This document shows positions 8,613 through 16,953 of a DNA stretch of 64,000 nucleotides, in pieces. The notes beneath the pieces are model-generated. The model saw only the letters and a program-made list of their open reading frames with translations, did not search any database and was not told the origin of the DNA. Within the stretch, counting starts at the first letter, position 1; each line of letters begins with the position of its first letter. The stretch covers positions 2,232,001 through 2,296,000 of the forward strand of contig NZ_CP013417.1 of NCBI RefSeq assembly GCF_001524445.2. Direction: 5' to 3'. The translations under genes and the position numbers were made by a program. This DNA comes from Burkholderia savannae (lineage in GTDB: Bacteria; Pseudomonadota; Gammaproteobacteria; Burkholderiales; Burkholderiaceae).

Positions 8613-9650
8613 CTACAGCTCGATCGCCCGCCCGGTCTGCAGCGACTCGCGCAACGCATGGCCGATTCGCGTCGCCTCGAGCGCATCCGCGAGCGTCGCG
8701 CCGCCCGAGCCGCCCTCGCCCCGCACCGCGGCGACGAACGCCTGCGCCTCGATCAGGAACGCTTCTTCGAAACGGTCGAAGAATGTCGGCGTGCAGGTGT
8801 TGCGGATGCCCGCCGCGTCGTAGATCTCGACGCGGTTCGCGCGCGGGTTGCGGCCGATCGCGAGCGCGCCCGCCGTGCCGATCACCTCCGAATGCGTGTC
8901 GTTGCCGTGCGCCATCGTGCGCGACGCGTAGAACATCGCGAGCCGGCCGCCTTCGAACTCGCAGATCGCCACGCCGTTGTCGACGTCGCCGCACGCGCGC
9001 AGCCCCTCGTGCAGCGCCACCGCGCCCGCCGCGTACGCGCGCGTCGCGCGCGGCGCGCCGAGCAGCCACCGCGCGACGTCGATGTCGTGCACCGTGCAGT
9101 CGAGGAAGATGCCGCCCGAGGTCGGCGCGAAGCGCACGAAGAAGCCTTCCGGATCGTTCCGGTCGCAGGTCTGCGAGCGCACGAGGAACGGCCGGCCGAT
9201 CGCGCCCGCCGCGACGCGCGCGTACGCGTCGCGATAGCTCGGATCGAAGCGGCGCATGAAGCCGATCGTCGCGACGAGATGCGGCCGCGCGCGCGCCTCG
9301 GCGAGCACCCGTTCGCACTCGGCGAGATCGAGCGACAGCGGCTTCTCGCAGAACACGTGCTTGCCCGCGGCGAGCGCCGCGACGATCTGGTCCGCGTGCA
9401 ACGCCGACGGCGTGACGAGCCACAGCGCATCGAGCCCCGGATCGGCCGCGAGCGCGTCGAAATCCTCGTAGACGCGCGGCACGCCGAGCGCGTCGCGCGC
9501 CCACGCGCATTCGTCGGCGATAGGGCTGCACGCGGCCGCGAGCTCGGCGCCCGCGACGCGGCGCGCGAGGTTCTCCGCATGGCGCCGGCCGAGCCGGCCG
9601 AGCCCCGCGATGCCGATGCGCACGCGCGCGGCGCTGTGGCTGACTGTCAT
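8613..9650 (-). CDS. Gfo/Idh/MocA-family NAD-dependent oxidoreductase, inositol dehydrogenase-like
   Basis: A 345-residue cytoplasmic dehydrogenase. The N-terminal Rossmann fold shows GIAGLGRLGRRHAEN, followed by the family's EKP motif (GKHVFCEKPLSL) near residue 100. The C-terminal domain carries FMRRFDPSY and the GGIFLDCTVHDIDVARWLLG active-site segment with the conserved Asp and His. It starts 12 bases after the adjacent iolG-type gene on the same strand, in the inositol locus. It may oxidise a second inositol stereoisomer such as scyllo-inositol; this role is inferred from context only. Confidence 0.88.
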   Translation of the reverse strand: MTVSHSAARVRIGIAGLGRLGRRHAENLARRVAGAELAAACSPIADECAWARDALGVPRVYEDFDALAADPGLDALWLVTPSALHADQIVAALAAGKHVFCEKPLSLDLAECERVLAEARARPHLVATIGFMRRFDPSYRDAYARVAAGAIGRPFLVRSQTCDRNDPEGFFVRFAPTSGGIFLDCTVHDIDVARWLLGAPRATRAYAAGAVALHEGLRACGDVDNGVAICEFEGGRLAMFYASRTMAHGNDTHSEVIGTAGALAIGRNPRANRVEIYDAAGIRNTCTPTFFDRFEEAFLIEAQAFVAAVRGEGGSGGATLADALEATRIGHALRESLQTGRAIEL

Positions 9651-9662
9651 CGCGCCGCTCCT

Positions 9663-10697
9663 TCAGGCCGCCGTTTCGCCGAGCTTCACGGCGCGCCCTT
9701 CGCGCCACGACAGCGTCGCCGCCTCGGCGAGCTCGAGCGCCTTCACGCCGTCGGCGACCGTCGTGCGCACGGGCTCGCCGTTCGTCACCGCCGCGAAGAA
9801 ATGCTCGATCTCGCGCGCGTACGCGGCGCGATAGCGTTCGAGGAAGAACGCCTCGGGCAGATCGGTCGACACCGCCTTCGCCGAATAACCCGTCACCTCG
9901 GTCGGCCGCAGGTTGCCCGCCTGCAGCATCCCGTCGCTGCCGAGCACCTCGAAGCGCTGGTCGTAGCCGTACGCGGCGCGGCGCGACGTGTTGATCTGGC
10001 AAAGCCGGCCGCGCTTCGTGCGGATCGTGACCGCGGTCGAATCGATGTCGCCCGCGTCGGCGATCGCCGGATCGGTCAGGCAGCTGCCCGTCGCGTGCAG
10101 CGTGTCGGCGTCGTCGCCCAAGATCCAGCGGAAGATGTCGAAATCGTGGATCAGCATGTCCTTGAAGATCCCGCCCGAGCGCCTGATGTAATCGACGCCC
10201 GGCGCGCCCGGATCGCGGCTCGTCACGACGAGCATCTCCGGCGTGCCGATCTCGCCCGCGTCGATGCGGCGCTTCGCCGCCTCGAAGGTCGGATCGAAGC
10301 GGCGCTGGAAGCCGATCATGCAGACGACGTTCGCGTGCGCGACGGCCGCCTCGCACGCGCGCGCCCGCGCGAGCGTCAGGTCCACGGGCTTCTCGCAGAA
10401 CACGTGCTTGCCCGCGCGCGCGGAGCCCGCGATCAGGTCGGCGTGCGTGTCGGTGCTCGAGCAGATCACCGTTGCGCCGACCGACGCGTCGCCAAGCGCG
10501 CCGTCGACGTCGGCAACCCGCGCGCCGTGCTGCGCGGCGAGCGCGGCCGCCGCGTCGCGGTTCACGTCGACCACGTACTTCAGGCGCACGCCGGGCCGGC
10601 GCGCGAGATTGCCCGCGTGGATGCGGCCGATCCGCCCCGCGCCGAACACGGCGACGTCGATCGTCGGCGCTGCGATCGTCCGTGCTGCATTAGTCAT
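9663..10697 (-). CDS. iolG: myo-inositol 2-dehydrogenase (Gfo/Idh/MocA family)
   Basis: Catalyses NAD-dependent oxidation of myo-inositol to 2-keto-myo-inositol (scyllo-inosose), the first step of inositol catabolism. The 344-residue protein has the nucleotide-binding motif VAVFGAGRIGRIHAGN, the EKP motif in GKHVFCEKPVDL, FQRRFDPTF and the catalytic segment GGIFKDMLIHDFDIFRWILGD with the conserved Asp and His. The ATG at 10697 lies inside the last codons of the upstream rpiR-type regulator gene (8-base overlap), with GGAGG at good spacing, so translation is coupled. The partner genes iolC, D, E and B lie on the other side of the divergent promoter region. Confidence 0.92.
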   Translation of the reverse strand: MTNAARTIAAPTIDVAVFGAGRIGRIHAGNLARRPGVRLKYVVDVNRDAAAALAAQHGARVADVDGALGDASVGATVICSSTDTHADLIAGSARAGKHVFCEKPVDLTLARARACEAAVAHANVVCMIGFQRRFDPTFEAAKRRIDAGEIGTPEMLVVTSRDPGAPGVDYIRRSGGIFKDMLIHDFDIFRWILGDDADTLHATGSCLTDPAIADAGDIDSTAVTIRTKRGRLCQINTSRRAAYGYDQRFEVLGSDGMLQAGNLRPTEVTGYSAKAVSTDLPEAFFLERYRAAYAREIEHFFAAVTNGEPVRTTVADGVKALELAEAATLSWREGRAVKLGETAA

Positions 10698-11571
10698 CGT
10701 ATCCTCCAGTGTCCTTGACTTCCTCGACGTTCAATTCCAGCCGGTACGCGAGCGCGATGAAAAGCGCCTGGCACAGGCAGATCGTGCTTGTCAGCGAGCG
10801 GAACGCGAACGCGCTGCCCTCCTTCACGAGCAAATGGGCGTTCGCGTCGCGCGCGAGCGGCGACAGGCGGCTGTCGGTGATGACGAGCGTCTGCGCATGG
10901 TTGTGGCGCGCGGCGCGCAGGCAGTACTGCGTTTCCTTGCCGTACGGCGCGAAGCTGATCGCGATCACGACGTCGCCCTTCTTCACGCTGCGGATCTGCT
11001 CGCGGTACATGCCGCCGAGGCCGGACACGAGGTGCACGCGCTTGGCCGTGTGCTGCAGCGCATACACGATGTAGCTCGCGACCGGGAACGACCGGCGCAC
11101 GCCGACCACGTAAATGTTCTCGGCGCGCTCGAGCATCGTGACGGCCGCGTCGAACTGGTCGTCGTCGAGGCCCGCCGCGAGCTCGTCGAGCCCCGCGCGC
11201 GACGCGTCGATGAACTGCCGCGCGACCGCGCCGCCCGTCATCGGGCCCGCCTTGCCGTCGATCAGGTTGCGGATTCGCTGCTGGTAGCTCTGCACGCTCG
11301 GGTTCTGGCCCGTGTACGCGTCCTTGAACACGGCCTGCAGATCGGAGAAGCCGGAGAAGCCGAAGCGCTGCGCGAAGCGCACGACGGCGGACGGATGCAC
11401 GCCGCAGCGCTCGGCGATGTCGCCCGTGCGATCCATCATCACGCTCGAGCGGTGCTCGTCGATATACGAGGCGATGCTCTTCAGCTGGCGCGGCAGCGCG
11501 TCGTACGCGTCGGCGATCCGCTGCAGGAGCTCGTCGACGGCGGGCGTCTCCGGTTGTGTCGTGTCGTCCAT
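10690..11571 (-). CDS. iolR: MurR/RpiR-family transcriptional regulator, probable inositol repressor
   Basis: A 293-residue regulator. An N-terminal RpiR helix-turn-helix domain (about 15-90: LPRQLKSIASYIDEHRSSVM ... HPSAVVRFAQRFGFSGFSDL) is followed by a SIS sugar-phosphate-binding domain (about 135-265: IYVVGVRRSFPVASYIVYAL, then ISFAPYGKET). RpiR proteins control inositol genes in alpha- and beta-proteobacteria, and an operator-like palindrome lies just upstream, overlapping this gene's predicted promoter. The ATG at 11571 is preferred; the frame continues upstream into non-homologous residues. The gene overlaps iolG. The symbol is by context, not proven. Confidence 0.88.
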   Translation of the reverse strand: MDDTTQPETPAVDELLQRIADAYDALPRQLKSIASYIDEHRSSVMMDRTGDIAERCGVHPSAVVRFAQRFGFSGFSDLQAVFKDAYTGQNPSVQSYQQRIRNLIDGKAGPMTGGAVARQFIDASRAGLDELAAGLDDDQFDAAVTMLERAENIYVVGVRRSFPVASYIVYALQHTAKRVHLVSGLGGMYREQIRSVKKGDVVIAISFAPYGKETQYCLRAARHNHAQTLVITDSRLSPLARDANAHLLVKEGSAFAFRSLTSTICLCQALFIALAYRLELNVEEVKDTGGYDD

Positions 11572-11657
11572 GTCCGTTCCGGCCGGCGGGCGCTGCTCCG
11601 CGCCGCGCGTCGCACGCGGCGCGACAGGCAGCCGGCGCCTTGTCTTGTCGTGAACCG

Positions 11658-11698
11658 AGTATAGGCACTTCGGATGCAAAATGGAACAAATTTTCCAT
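11658..11698. promoter_or_regulatory. probable IolR operator overlapping the iolR promoter
   Basis: ATGGAACAAATTTTCCAT at 11681-11698 is a palindrome with 6-base arms and contains GGAA-N6-TTCC (11683-11696), the motif I recall being reported for RpiR-type IolR in Sinorhizobium. On the minus strand TTCCAT of the same element could serve as a -35, spaced 17 bases from TATACT (complement of 11658-11663), so it would overlap the regulator's own promoter. A looser inverted repeat, AGAAAA at 11701 and TTTTCT at 11716, lies beside it. The position fits control of both divergent operons. Confidence 0.65.
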
Positions 11699-11812
11699 CA
11701 AGAAAATTAATAAACTTTTCTTTGCAATCGGCCGCGAGTTGACCTAACCTTGCTCGTGAACGCGGCCCGAGCGGCGTTCGCCCGATAACGACACACAGAG
11801 AAAGGTGGAGAC

Positions 11813-12862
11813 ATGAGACTTTGCACCGGCAAGGCCGTCCTGCGCGCGTGCGTCGCCGCGATCGCCGTCGCGGCGGGCGCGCTCGCCGCGGCCCCGGCGG
11901 CCCACGCGGCGGACGCCCGGTTCGTGCTGATCAGCCACGCGCCGGATTCCGATTCGTGGTGGAACACGATCAAGAACGCGATCAAGCAGGCGGACGAGGA
12001 CTTCAACGTCACGACCGACTACCGCAATCCGCCGAACGGCGACATCGCCGACATGGCGCGCCTGGTCGAACAATCGGCCGCGCGCGACTACGACGGCGTG
12101 ATCACGACGATCGCCGACTACGACGTGCTGAAGAACTCGATCAAGAAGGTCGCCGCGAAGAAGATCCCGCTCGTGACGATCAACTCCGGCACCGAGGAGC
12201 AGAGCGCGCAACTGGGCGCGATCATGCACGTCGGCCAGCCCGAGTACGTCGCGGGCCTCGCGGCGGGCGAAAAGGCGAAGGCCGCGGGCGTGAAGCGCTT
12301 CGTCTGCGTGAACCACATCGCGACCAACAGCGTGTCGTTCGACCGCTGCCGCGGCTTCGCGGACGCGATCGGCGCCGACTACAAGAGCTCGACGATCGAC
12401 TCCGGCCAGGACCCGACCGAAATCCAGTCGAAGGTGAGCGCCTATCTGCGCAACCATCCGGACACGCAGGCGATCCTCACGCTCGGCCCGGTGCCCGCCG
12501 CGGCGACGCTGAAGGCGGTCCAGCAGATGGGCCTCGCGAACAAGCTGTTCTTCGCGACGTTCGATTTCTCCGACGACATCGCGAAGGCGATCCAGAGCGG
12601 CGCGATCAAGTTCGCGATCGACCAGCAGCCGTACCTGCAGGGCTACATCCCGGTCGCCGTGCTCGCGATCGCCAAGCAGAACAAGACGGCCGATCCCGCG
12701 AAGATCCGCCAGATCCTCGAGGCGAACCCGAAGTTCCAGGCGCGGCTTTCGACTTACGGGCTGCAGCCGTCGTACGGGCCGAAGAACATCCGCTCGGGCC
12801 CGGGCTTCATCACGAAGGAAAACATCGACAAGGTGCTCAAGTACGCGGGCCAGTACCGCTAA
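11813..12862 (+). CDS. sugar (probable inositol) ABC transporter, periplasmic binding protein
   Basis: A 349-residue periplasmic binding protein of the ribose/inositol type (peripla_BP_4). The signal peptide covers about the first 33 residues and ends AAPAAHA. The mature protein begins ADARFVLISHAPDSDSWW and shows the family fold: ITTIADYDVLKNSIKKVAAKKIPLVTINSGTEEQ, then ILTLGPVPAAATLKAVQQMG and FAIDQQPYLQGYIPVAVLAI. AGGTGGAG precedes the ATG. It is the first gene of the plus-strand inositol operon, directly after the divergent operator, with permease and ATPase genes following. Inositol as ligand is inferred from the neighbouring iol genes. Confidence 0.9.
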   Translation: MRLCTGKAVLRACVAAIAVAAGALAAAPAAHAADARFVLISHAPDSDSWWNTIKNAIKQADEDFNVTTDYRNPPNGDIADMARLVEQSAARDYDGVITTIADYDVLKNSIKKVAAKKIPLVTINSGTEEQSAQLGAIMHVGQPEYVAGLAAGEKAKAAGVKRFVCVNHIATNSVSFDRCRGFADAIGADYKSSTIDSGQDPTEIQSKVSAYLRNHPDTQAILTLGPVPAAATLKAVQQMGLANKLFFATFDFSDDIAKAIQSGAIKFAIDQQPYLQGYIPVAVLAIAKQNKTADPAKIRQILEANPKFQARLSTYGLQPSYGPKNIRSGPGFITKENIDKVLKYAGQYR

Positions 12863-12962
12863 CGTCCATCGCATCGATTCGTACGACGCGCGGCGCTCGC
12901 CCGCGCGCTTTACCGGCGAAGCGGGGCCGAACGCGCCGAGCGCCGGGCATCAAGGAGACATC

Positions 12963-14108
12963 ATGGGTGTAGTCGGCAAGCACATGTCAGCGCATGCACA
13001 CGAGAAGCCGCAGCCGGGCGCCGCGTCCGACGAGCGGCTGCGCGGCGAGGCGTGGTTCCAGCGCTTTCTCAATCGCCCCGAGTTCGCCGCGATTTCCGGC
13101 GCCGCGCTCGTGTTCGCGGTGTTCGCGTTCGGCGCGGGCGGCTCCGGGATGTTCAATCTCGACGGCATCATGAACTGGTCGCAGGTCGCGGCCTACCTCG
13201 GCATTCTCGCCGTCGGCGCGTGCCTGCTGATGGTCGCGGGCGAGTTCGACCTGTCGATCGGCTCGATGATCGGCTTCGCCGGGATGATGGTCGCGATTCC
13301 GACCGTCTACTTCCAGTGGCCGATCTGGCTCGCGGTGCTGTTCGCGTTCGCGGGCTCGATGGCGCTCGGCGCGCTGAACGGCTATCTCGTGATGCGCACG
13401 AAGCTGCCTTCGTTCATCGTCACGCTCGCGTTCCTGTTCATCCTGCGCGGCTTGACGCTCGCGCTCTCGATCATGTTCGCCGACCGCACGATCGTCTCGG
13501 GCCTCGGCGACTACGCGCATGCGGACCCCGTCGTGCACCTGCTGTTCCAGGGCGTCGCGTTCCACGACCTGTTCCGCTGGCTCGCGCACGCAGGCGTCGG
13601 CCAGGTGCTCGACAACGGCGAGCCGCTCGTGCCCGGCGTGCCGAAGGTGCTGCTGTGGTGGCTCGCCGTCACCGCGATCGGCGCGTTCGTGCTCGCGAAG
13701 ACGCGCTACGGCAACTGGATACTCGCGTCGGGCGGCGACGCGCACGCGGCGAAGAACGTCGGCGTGCCGGTGCGCCGCGTGAAGATCTCGCTGTTCGTGC
13801 TCACCGCGTTCTGCGCGTGCCTGTTCGCGGTGCTGCAGGTGGCCGACATCGGCTCGGCCGCGGCCGACCGCGGGCTGCAGAAGGAGTTCGAGGCGATCAT
13901 CGCCGCGGTGATCGGCGGCACGCTGCTCACGGGCGGCTACGGATCAGTGATCGGCGCGGCGTTCGGCGCGCTCATCTTCGGCGTCGTGCAGATCGGCATC
14001 ACCTACACGAACATCAGCTCGGACTGGTTCCGCGTGTTCCTCGGCGTGATGCTGCTCGTCGCCGTGCTGTTCAACCACTACGTGCGCCGCCGCGTGTCGC
14101 AATCGTAA
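12963..14108 (+). CDS. sugar ABC transporter permease (RbsC type), probable inositol importer
   Basis: A 381-residue inner-membrane permease of the ribose/galactoside family. About 40 hydrophilic N-terminal residues are followed by eight to ten hydrophobic segments. The family motif appears in YLGILAVGACLLMVAGEFDLSIGSMIGFAGMM, and the C-terminal coupling region in AIIAAVIGGTLLTGGYGSVIGAAFGALIFGVVQ. A 100-base gap separates it from the binding-protein gene, with AAGGAGACATC just before the ATG. It should form the channel as a homodimer with the ATPase encoded 12 bases downstream. Confidence 0.92.
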   Translation: MGVVGKHMSAHAHEKPQPGAASDERLRGEAWFQRFLNRPEFAAISGAALVFAVFAFGAGGSGMFNLDGIMNWSQVAAYLGILAVGACLLMVAGEFDLSIGSMIGFAGMMVAIPTVYFQWPIWLAVLFAFAGSMALGALNGYLVMRTKLPSFIVTLAFLFILRGLTLALSIMFADRTIVSGLGDYAHADPVVHLLFQGVAFHDLFRWLAHAGVGQVLDNGEPLVPGVPKVLLWWLAVTAIGAFVLAKTRYGNWILASGGDAHAAKNVGVPVRRVKISLFVLTAFCACLFAVLQVADIGSAAADRGLQKEFEAIIAAVIGGTLLTGGYGSVIGAAFGALIFGVVQIGITYTNISSDWFRVFLGVMLLVAVLFNHYVRRRVSQS

Positions 14109-14120
14109 CGGAGTTCAAGC

Positions 14121-14921
14121 ATGTCCACCTCAGCATCCAACGATACGATTCTCTCGCTCGAGAACGTCAGCAAGTATTTCGGCAAGGTGATCGCGCTGTC
14201 GGGCGTCACGCTGCGCTTGAAGCGCGGCGAGGTGCATTGCCTGCTCGGCGACAACGGCGCCGGCAAGTCGACGCTCATCAAGACGCTCGCGGGCGTGCAC
14301 CAGCCGTCCGACGGGCAGTACCTCGTCGACGGCGAGCCGGTGCGCTTCGCATCGCCGAAGGACGCGCTCGATCTCGGCATCGCGACCGTCTATCAGGATC
14401 TCGCGCTCGTGCCGCTGCTGTCGGTCGCGCGCAACTTCTTCATGGGCCGCGAGCCGCGGAAGAAGCTGTTCGGCTTCGTCAACGTGATGGATCTCGATGC
14501 GAGCGCGCAGATCGCCCGCGCGAAGCTCGCCGAAATGGGCATCAACGTGCGCGACGCGCATCAGCCGATCGGCACGATGTCGGGCGGCGAGCGGCAGTGT
14601 CTCGCGATCGCGCGCGCGATCCACTTCGGCGCGCGCGTGCTGATCCTCGACGAGCCGACCGCCGCGCTCGGCGTCAAGCAGAGCTTCAACGTGCTGAAGC
14701 TGATCCACACCGCGCGCGCGAAAGGGATCTCGGTGATCTTCATCACGCACAACGTGCATCACGCGTACCCGATCGGCGATTCGTTCACGCTGCTCAACCG
14801 CGGCCGCTCGCTCGGCACGTTCACGAAGGACACGATCAGCAAGAACGAGGTGCTCGACATGATGGCGGGCGGCGCCGAGATGCAGAAGATGATCGCCGAA
14901 CTCGACGGCGCGACCATTTGA
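14121..14921 (+). CDS. sugar ABC transporter ATP-binding protein, probable inositol importer
   Basis: A 266-residue ATPase with a single nucleotide-binding domain. Walker A is [12 protein letters not shown] (about residues 40-51), the signature motif is [15 protein letters not shown], and Walker B is [11 protein letters not shown] with the H-loop at FITHN. Most sugar ABC ATPases of the RbsA type have two fused domains of about 500 residues; this is the short single-domain form, so two copies are needed per transporter. It starts 12 bases after the permease gene and is followed 13 bases later by iolC. Confidence 0.93.
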   Translation: MSTSASNDTILSLENVSKYFGKVIALSGVTLRLKRGEVHCLLGDNGAGKSTLIKTLAGVHQPSDGQYLVDGEPVRFASPKDALDLGIATVYQDLALVPLLSVARNFFMGREPRKKLFGFVNVMDLDASAQIARAKLAEMGINVRDAHQPIGTMSGGERQCLAIARAIHFGARVLILDEPTAALGVKQSFNVLKLIHTARAKGISVIFITHNVHHAYPIGDSFTLLNRGRSLGTFTKDTISKNEVLDMMAGGAEMQKMIAELDGATI

Positions 14922-14934
14922 TCCAGGACTCGCG

Positions 14935-16953
14935 ATGACTTTCCCTACTCTCCCCCTTTCGCAGAATCGCCCGCTCGACGTGATCTGCATCGGCCGCGTC
15001 GCCGTCGATCTCTACGCGCAGCAGATCGGCGCGCGGCTCGAGGATGCGTCGAGCTTCGCGAAATATCTCGGCGGCTCGTCGGGCAACATCGCGTTCGGCT
15101 GCGCGCGGCTCGGCCTCAAATCGGCGATGCTCTCGCGCGTGGGCCACGATCACATGGGCCGTTTCGTGCTCGAGACGCTCGCGCGCGAAGGCTGCGACAC
15201 GAGCCGCCTGCGCACCGATCCCGAGCGCCTCACCGCGCTCGTGCTGCTCGGCCTGAAAGATCGCGACACGTTTCCGCTCATTTTCCATCGCGAGAACTGC
15301 GCGGACATGGCGCTCGACGAAAGCGACTTCGACGAGGCGTTCATCGCGTCGTCGAAGGCGCTTCTCATCACCGGCACGCACTTCTCGACCGAGCGGGTGA
15401 TGCGCGCGAGCCGCCGCGCGCTCGACTACGCACGCCGCAACCAGGTGCGCACGGTGCTCGACATCGACTATCGCCCCGTGCTGTGGGGCCTGACGGACAA
15501 GGCCGACGGCGAGACGCGCTTCGTCGCGAACGAAGGCGTGACCGCGCACCTGCAGCGGATCTTGCCGCTGTTCGACGTCGTGATCGGCACCGAGGAGGAA
15601 TTCCGCATCGCGGGCGGCAAGGACGCGCTGCTCGACGCGCTCGCGATGGTGCGCGCGGTGACGAGCGCTGCGCTCGTCGTCAAGCGCGGGCCGCTCGGCT
15701 GCTCGATCGTCGACGGCGACGTGCCCGCGACGCTCGACGCGCTGCCGATCATCCGCGGCGTCGAAGTCGAGGTGATGAACGTGCTCGGCGCGGGCGACGC
15801 GTTCGCGTCGGGCTTCCTGTCGCAATGGCTGCGCGGGCGGCCGTTCGCCGAGGCGGCGCGCGCGGCGAACGCGTGCGGCGCGCTCGTCGTGTCCCGGCAC
15901 GGCTGCTCGCCCGCGATGCCGACGCCCGCCGAGCTCGCGCGTTTCCTCGGCGAGGCGAAGCGCGATCCGGCGCGGATGCGCCGCCCCGACCTCGATCCGA
16001 CGCTCGCGCGGCTGCACCGCGTGACGCCCGCGCGCACGCCGCGCGACGAGGTGCTCGGCTTCGCGTTCGATCATCGCAATCAGTTCTTCGAGCTCGCGCG
16101 GCAAACGGGCGCGAGCGTCGCGCGCATCGAAGCGCTCAAGCGCCTGTTCGTCGAGGCGGTCGCGCAGACGCAGGCGCAGCTCGGGCTCGCCGGCCGGATC
16201 GGCGTGCTGATCGACGACCGCTACGGCCAGGACGCGCTCAACGACGCGACGGGCCGCGGCTGGTGGATCGGCCGCCCGGTCGAGCTGCCCGGATCGCTGC
16301 CGCTCGAATTCGATCACGGCCGCTCGATCGGCACGACGCTCGTGTCGTGGCCGCAGGAGCACGTCGCGAAGTGCCTCGTTCAATACCATCCGGACGAAAC
16401 CGCCGAGCAGCGGATCGAGCAGGAAACGCAGCTGCGCGCGCTGTACGACGCGGTGCAGGCGAGCGGCCACGAGCTGCTGCTCGAAGTGATCCCGCCGCGC
16501 CGCGCGGATCTGCCGCAGGCGGCCGACACCGTGCACCGCGCGCTCAAGCGCCTGTACAACCTCGGCATCCAGCCGGAATGGTGGAAGCTCGCGCCGCTCG
16601 ACGCCGCGCAATGGCAGGCGATCGACGCGCTGATCGCCGAGCGCGATCCGCACTGCCGCGGCGTCGTGCTGCTCGGCCTGTCCGCGCCCGTCGACGAGCT
16701 CGTCGACGGCTTCAAGGCGGCGGCCGCGTCCGCCACGTGCCGCGGCTTCACGGTCGGCCGCACGATCTTCCACGAGCCGAGCCGCGCGTGGCTCGCCGGC
16801 GAGATCGGCGACGCCGAGCTGATCGCGCGCGTGCGGCGGACGTTCGAGACGCTGATCGGCGCGTGGCGCGCGGCGCGCGCGCAAAGCGGCGCGCGCGACG
16901 GGCACGCGGCCGCGCGGCGCGCGGCGCGCGGCCGCCTAGGAGCCTGCGCATGA
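14935..16953 (+). CDS. iolC: fused 5-dehydro-2-deoxygluconokinase / DUF2090 aldolase-like protein
   Basis: A 672-residue two-domain protein. The first half (about 1-335) is a PfkB/ribokinase-type sugar kinase with GGSSGNIAFGCARLGL near the start and the catalytic NVLGAGDAFASGF near 285, matching IolC, which phosphorylates 2-deoxy-5-keto-gluconate. The second half (about 345-650: EVLGFAFDHRNQFFELARQ ... DDRYGQDALNDATGRGWWIG ... PEWWKLAPLD) is the DUF2090 domain that in proteobacterial IolC fusions is taken to perform the IolJ aldolase step to DHAP and malonate semialdehyde. Its stop overlaps the iolD start as ATGA. The last ~25 residues are Ala/Arg-rich and look unstructured. Confidence 0.92.
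   Translation: MTFPTLPLSQNRPLDVICIGRVAVDLYAQQIGARLEDASSFAKYLGGSSGNIAFGCARLGLKSAMLSRVGHDHMGRFVLETLAREGCDTSRLRTDPERLTALVLLGLKDRDTFPLIFHRENCADMALDESDFDEAFIASSKALLITGTHFSTERVMRASRRALDYARRNQVRTVLDIDYRPVLWGLTDKADGETRFVANEGVTAHLQRILPLFDVVIGTEEEFRIAGGKDALLDALAMVRAVTSAALVVKRGPLGCSIVDGDVPATLDALPIIRGVEVEVMNVLGAGDAFASGFLSQWLRGRPFAEAARAANACGALVVSRHGCSPAMPTPAELARFLGEAKRDPARMRRPDLDPTLARLHRVTPARTPRDEVLGFAFDHRNQFFELARQTGASVARIEALKRLFVEAVAQTQAQLGLAGRIGVLIDDRYGQDALNDATGRGWWIGRPVELPGSLPLEFDHGRSIGTTLVSWPQEHVAKCLVQYHPDETAEQRIEQETQLRALYDAVQASGHELLLEVIPPRRADLPQAADTVHRALKRLYNLGIQPEWWKLAPLDAAQWQAIDALIAERDPHCRGVVLLGLSAPVDELVDGFKAAAASATCRGFTVGRTIFHEPSRAWLAGEIGDAELIARVRRTFETLIGAWRAARAQSGARDGHAAARRAARGRLGACA

Noticed and set aside
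8487..10718. Very long plus-strand frame opposite the two dehydrogenase genes
   Set aside because: It is antisense shadow of high-GC codons, rich in Arg, Ala and His, without any domain. The minus-strand genes show clear homology.
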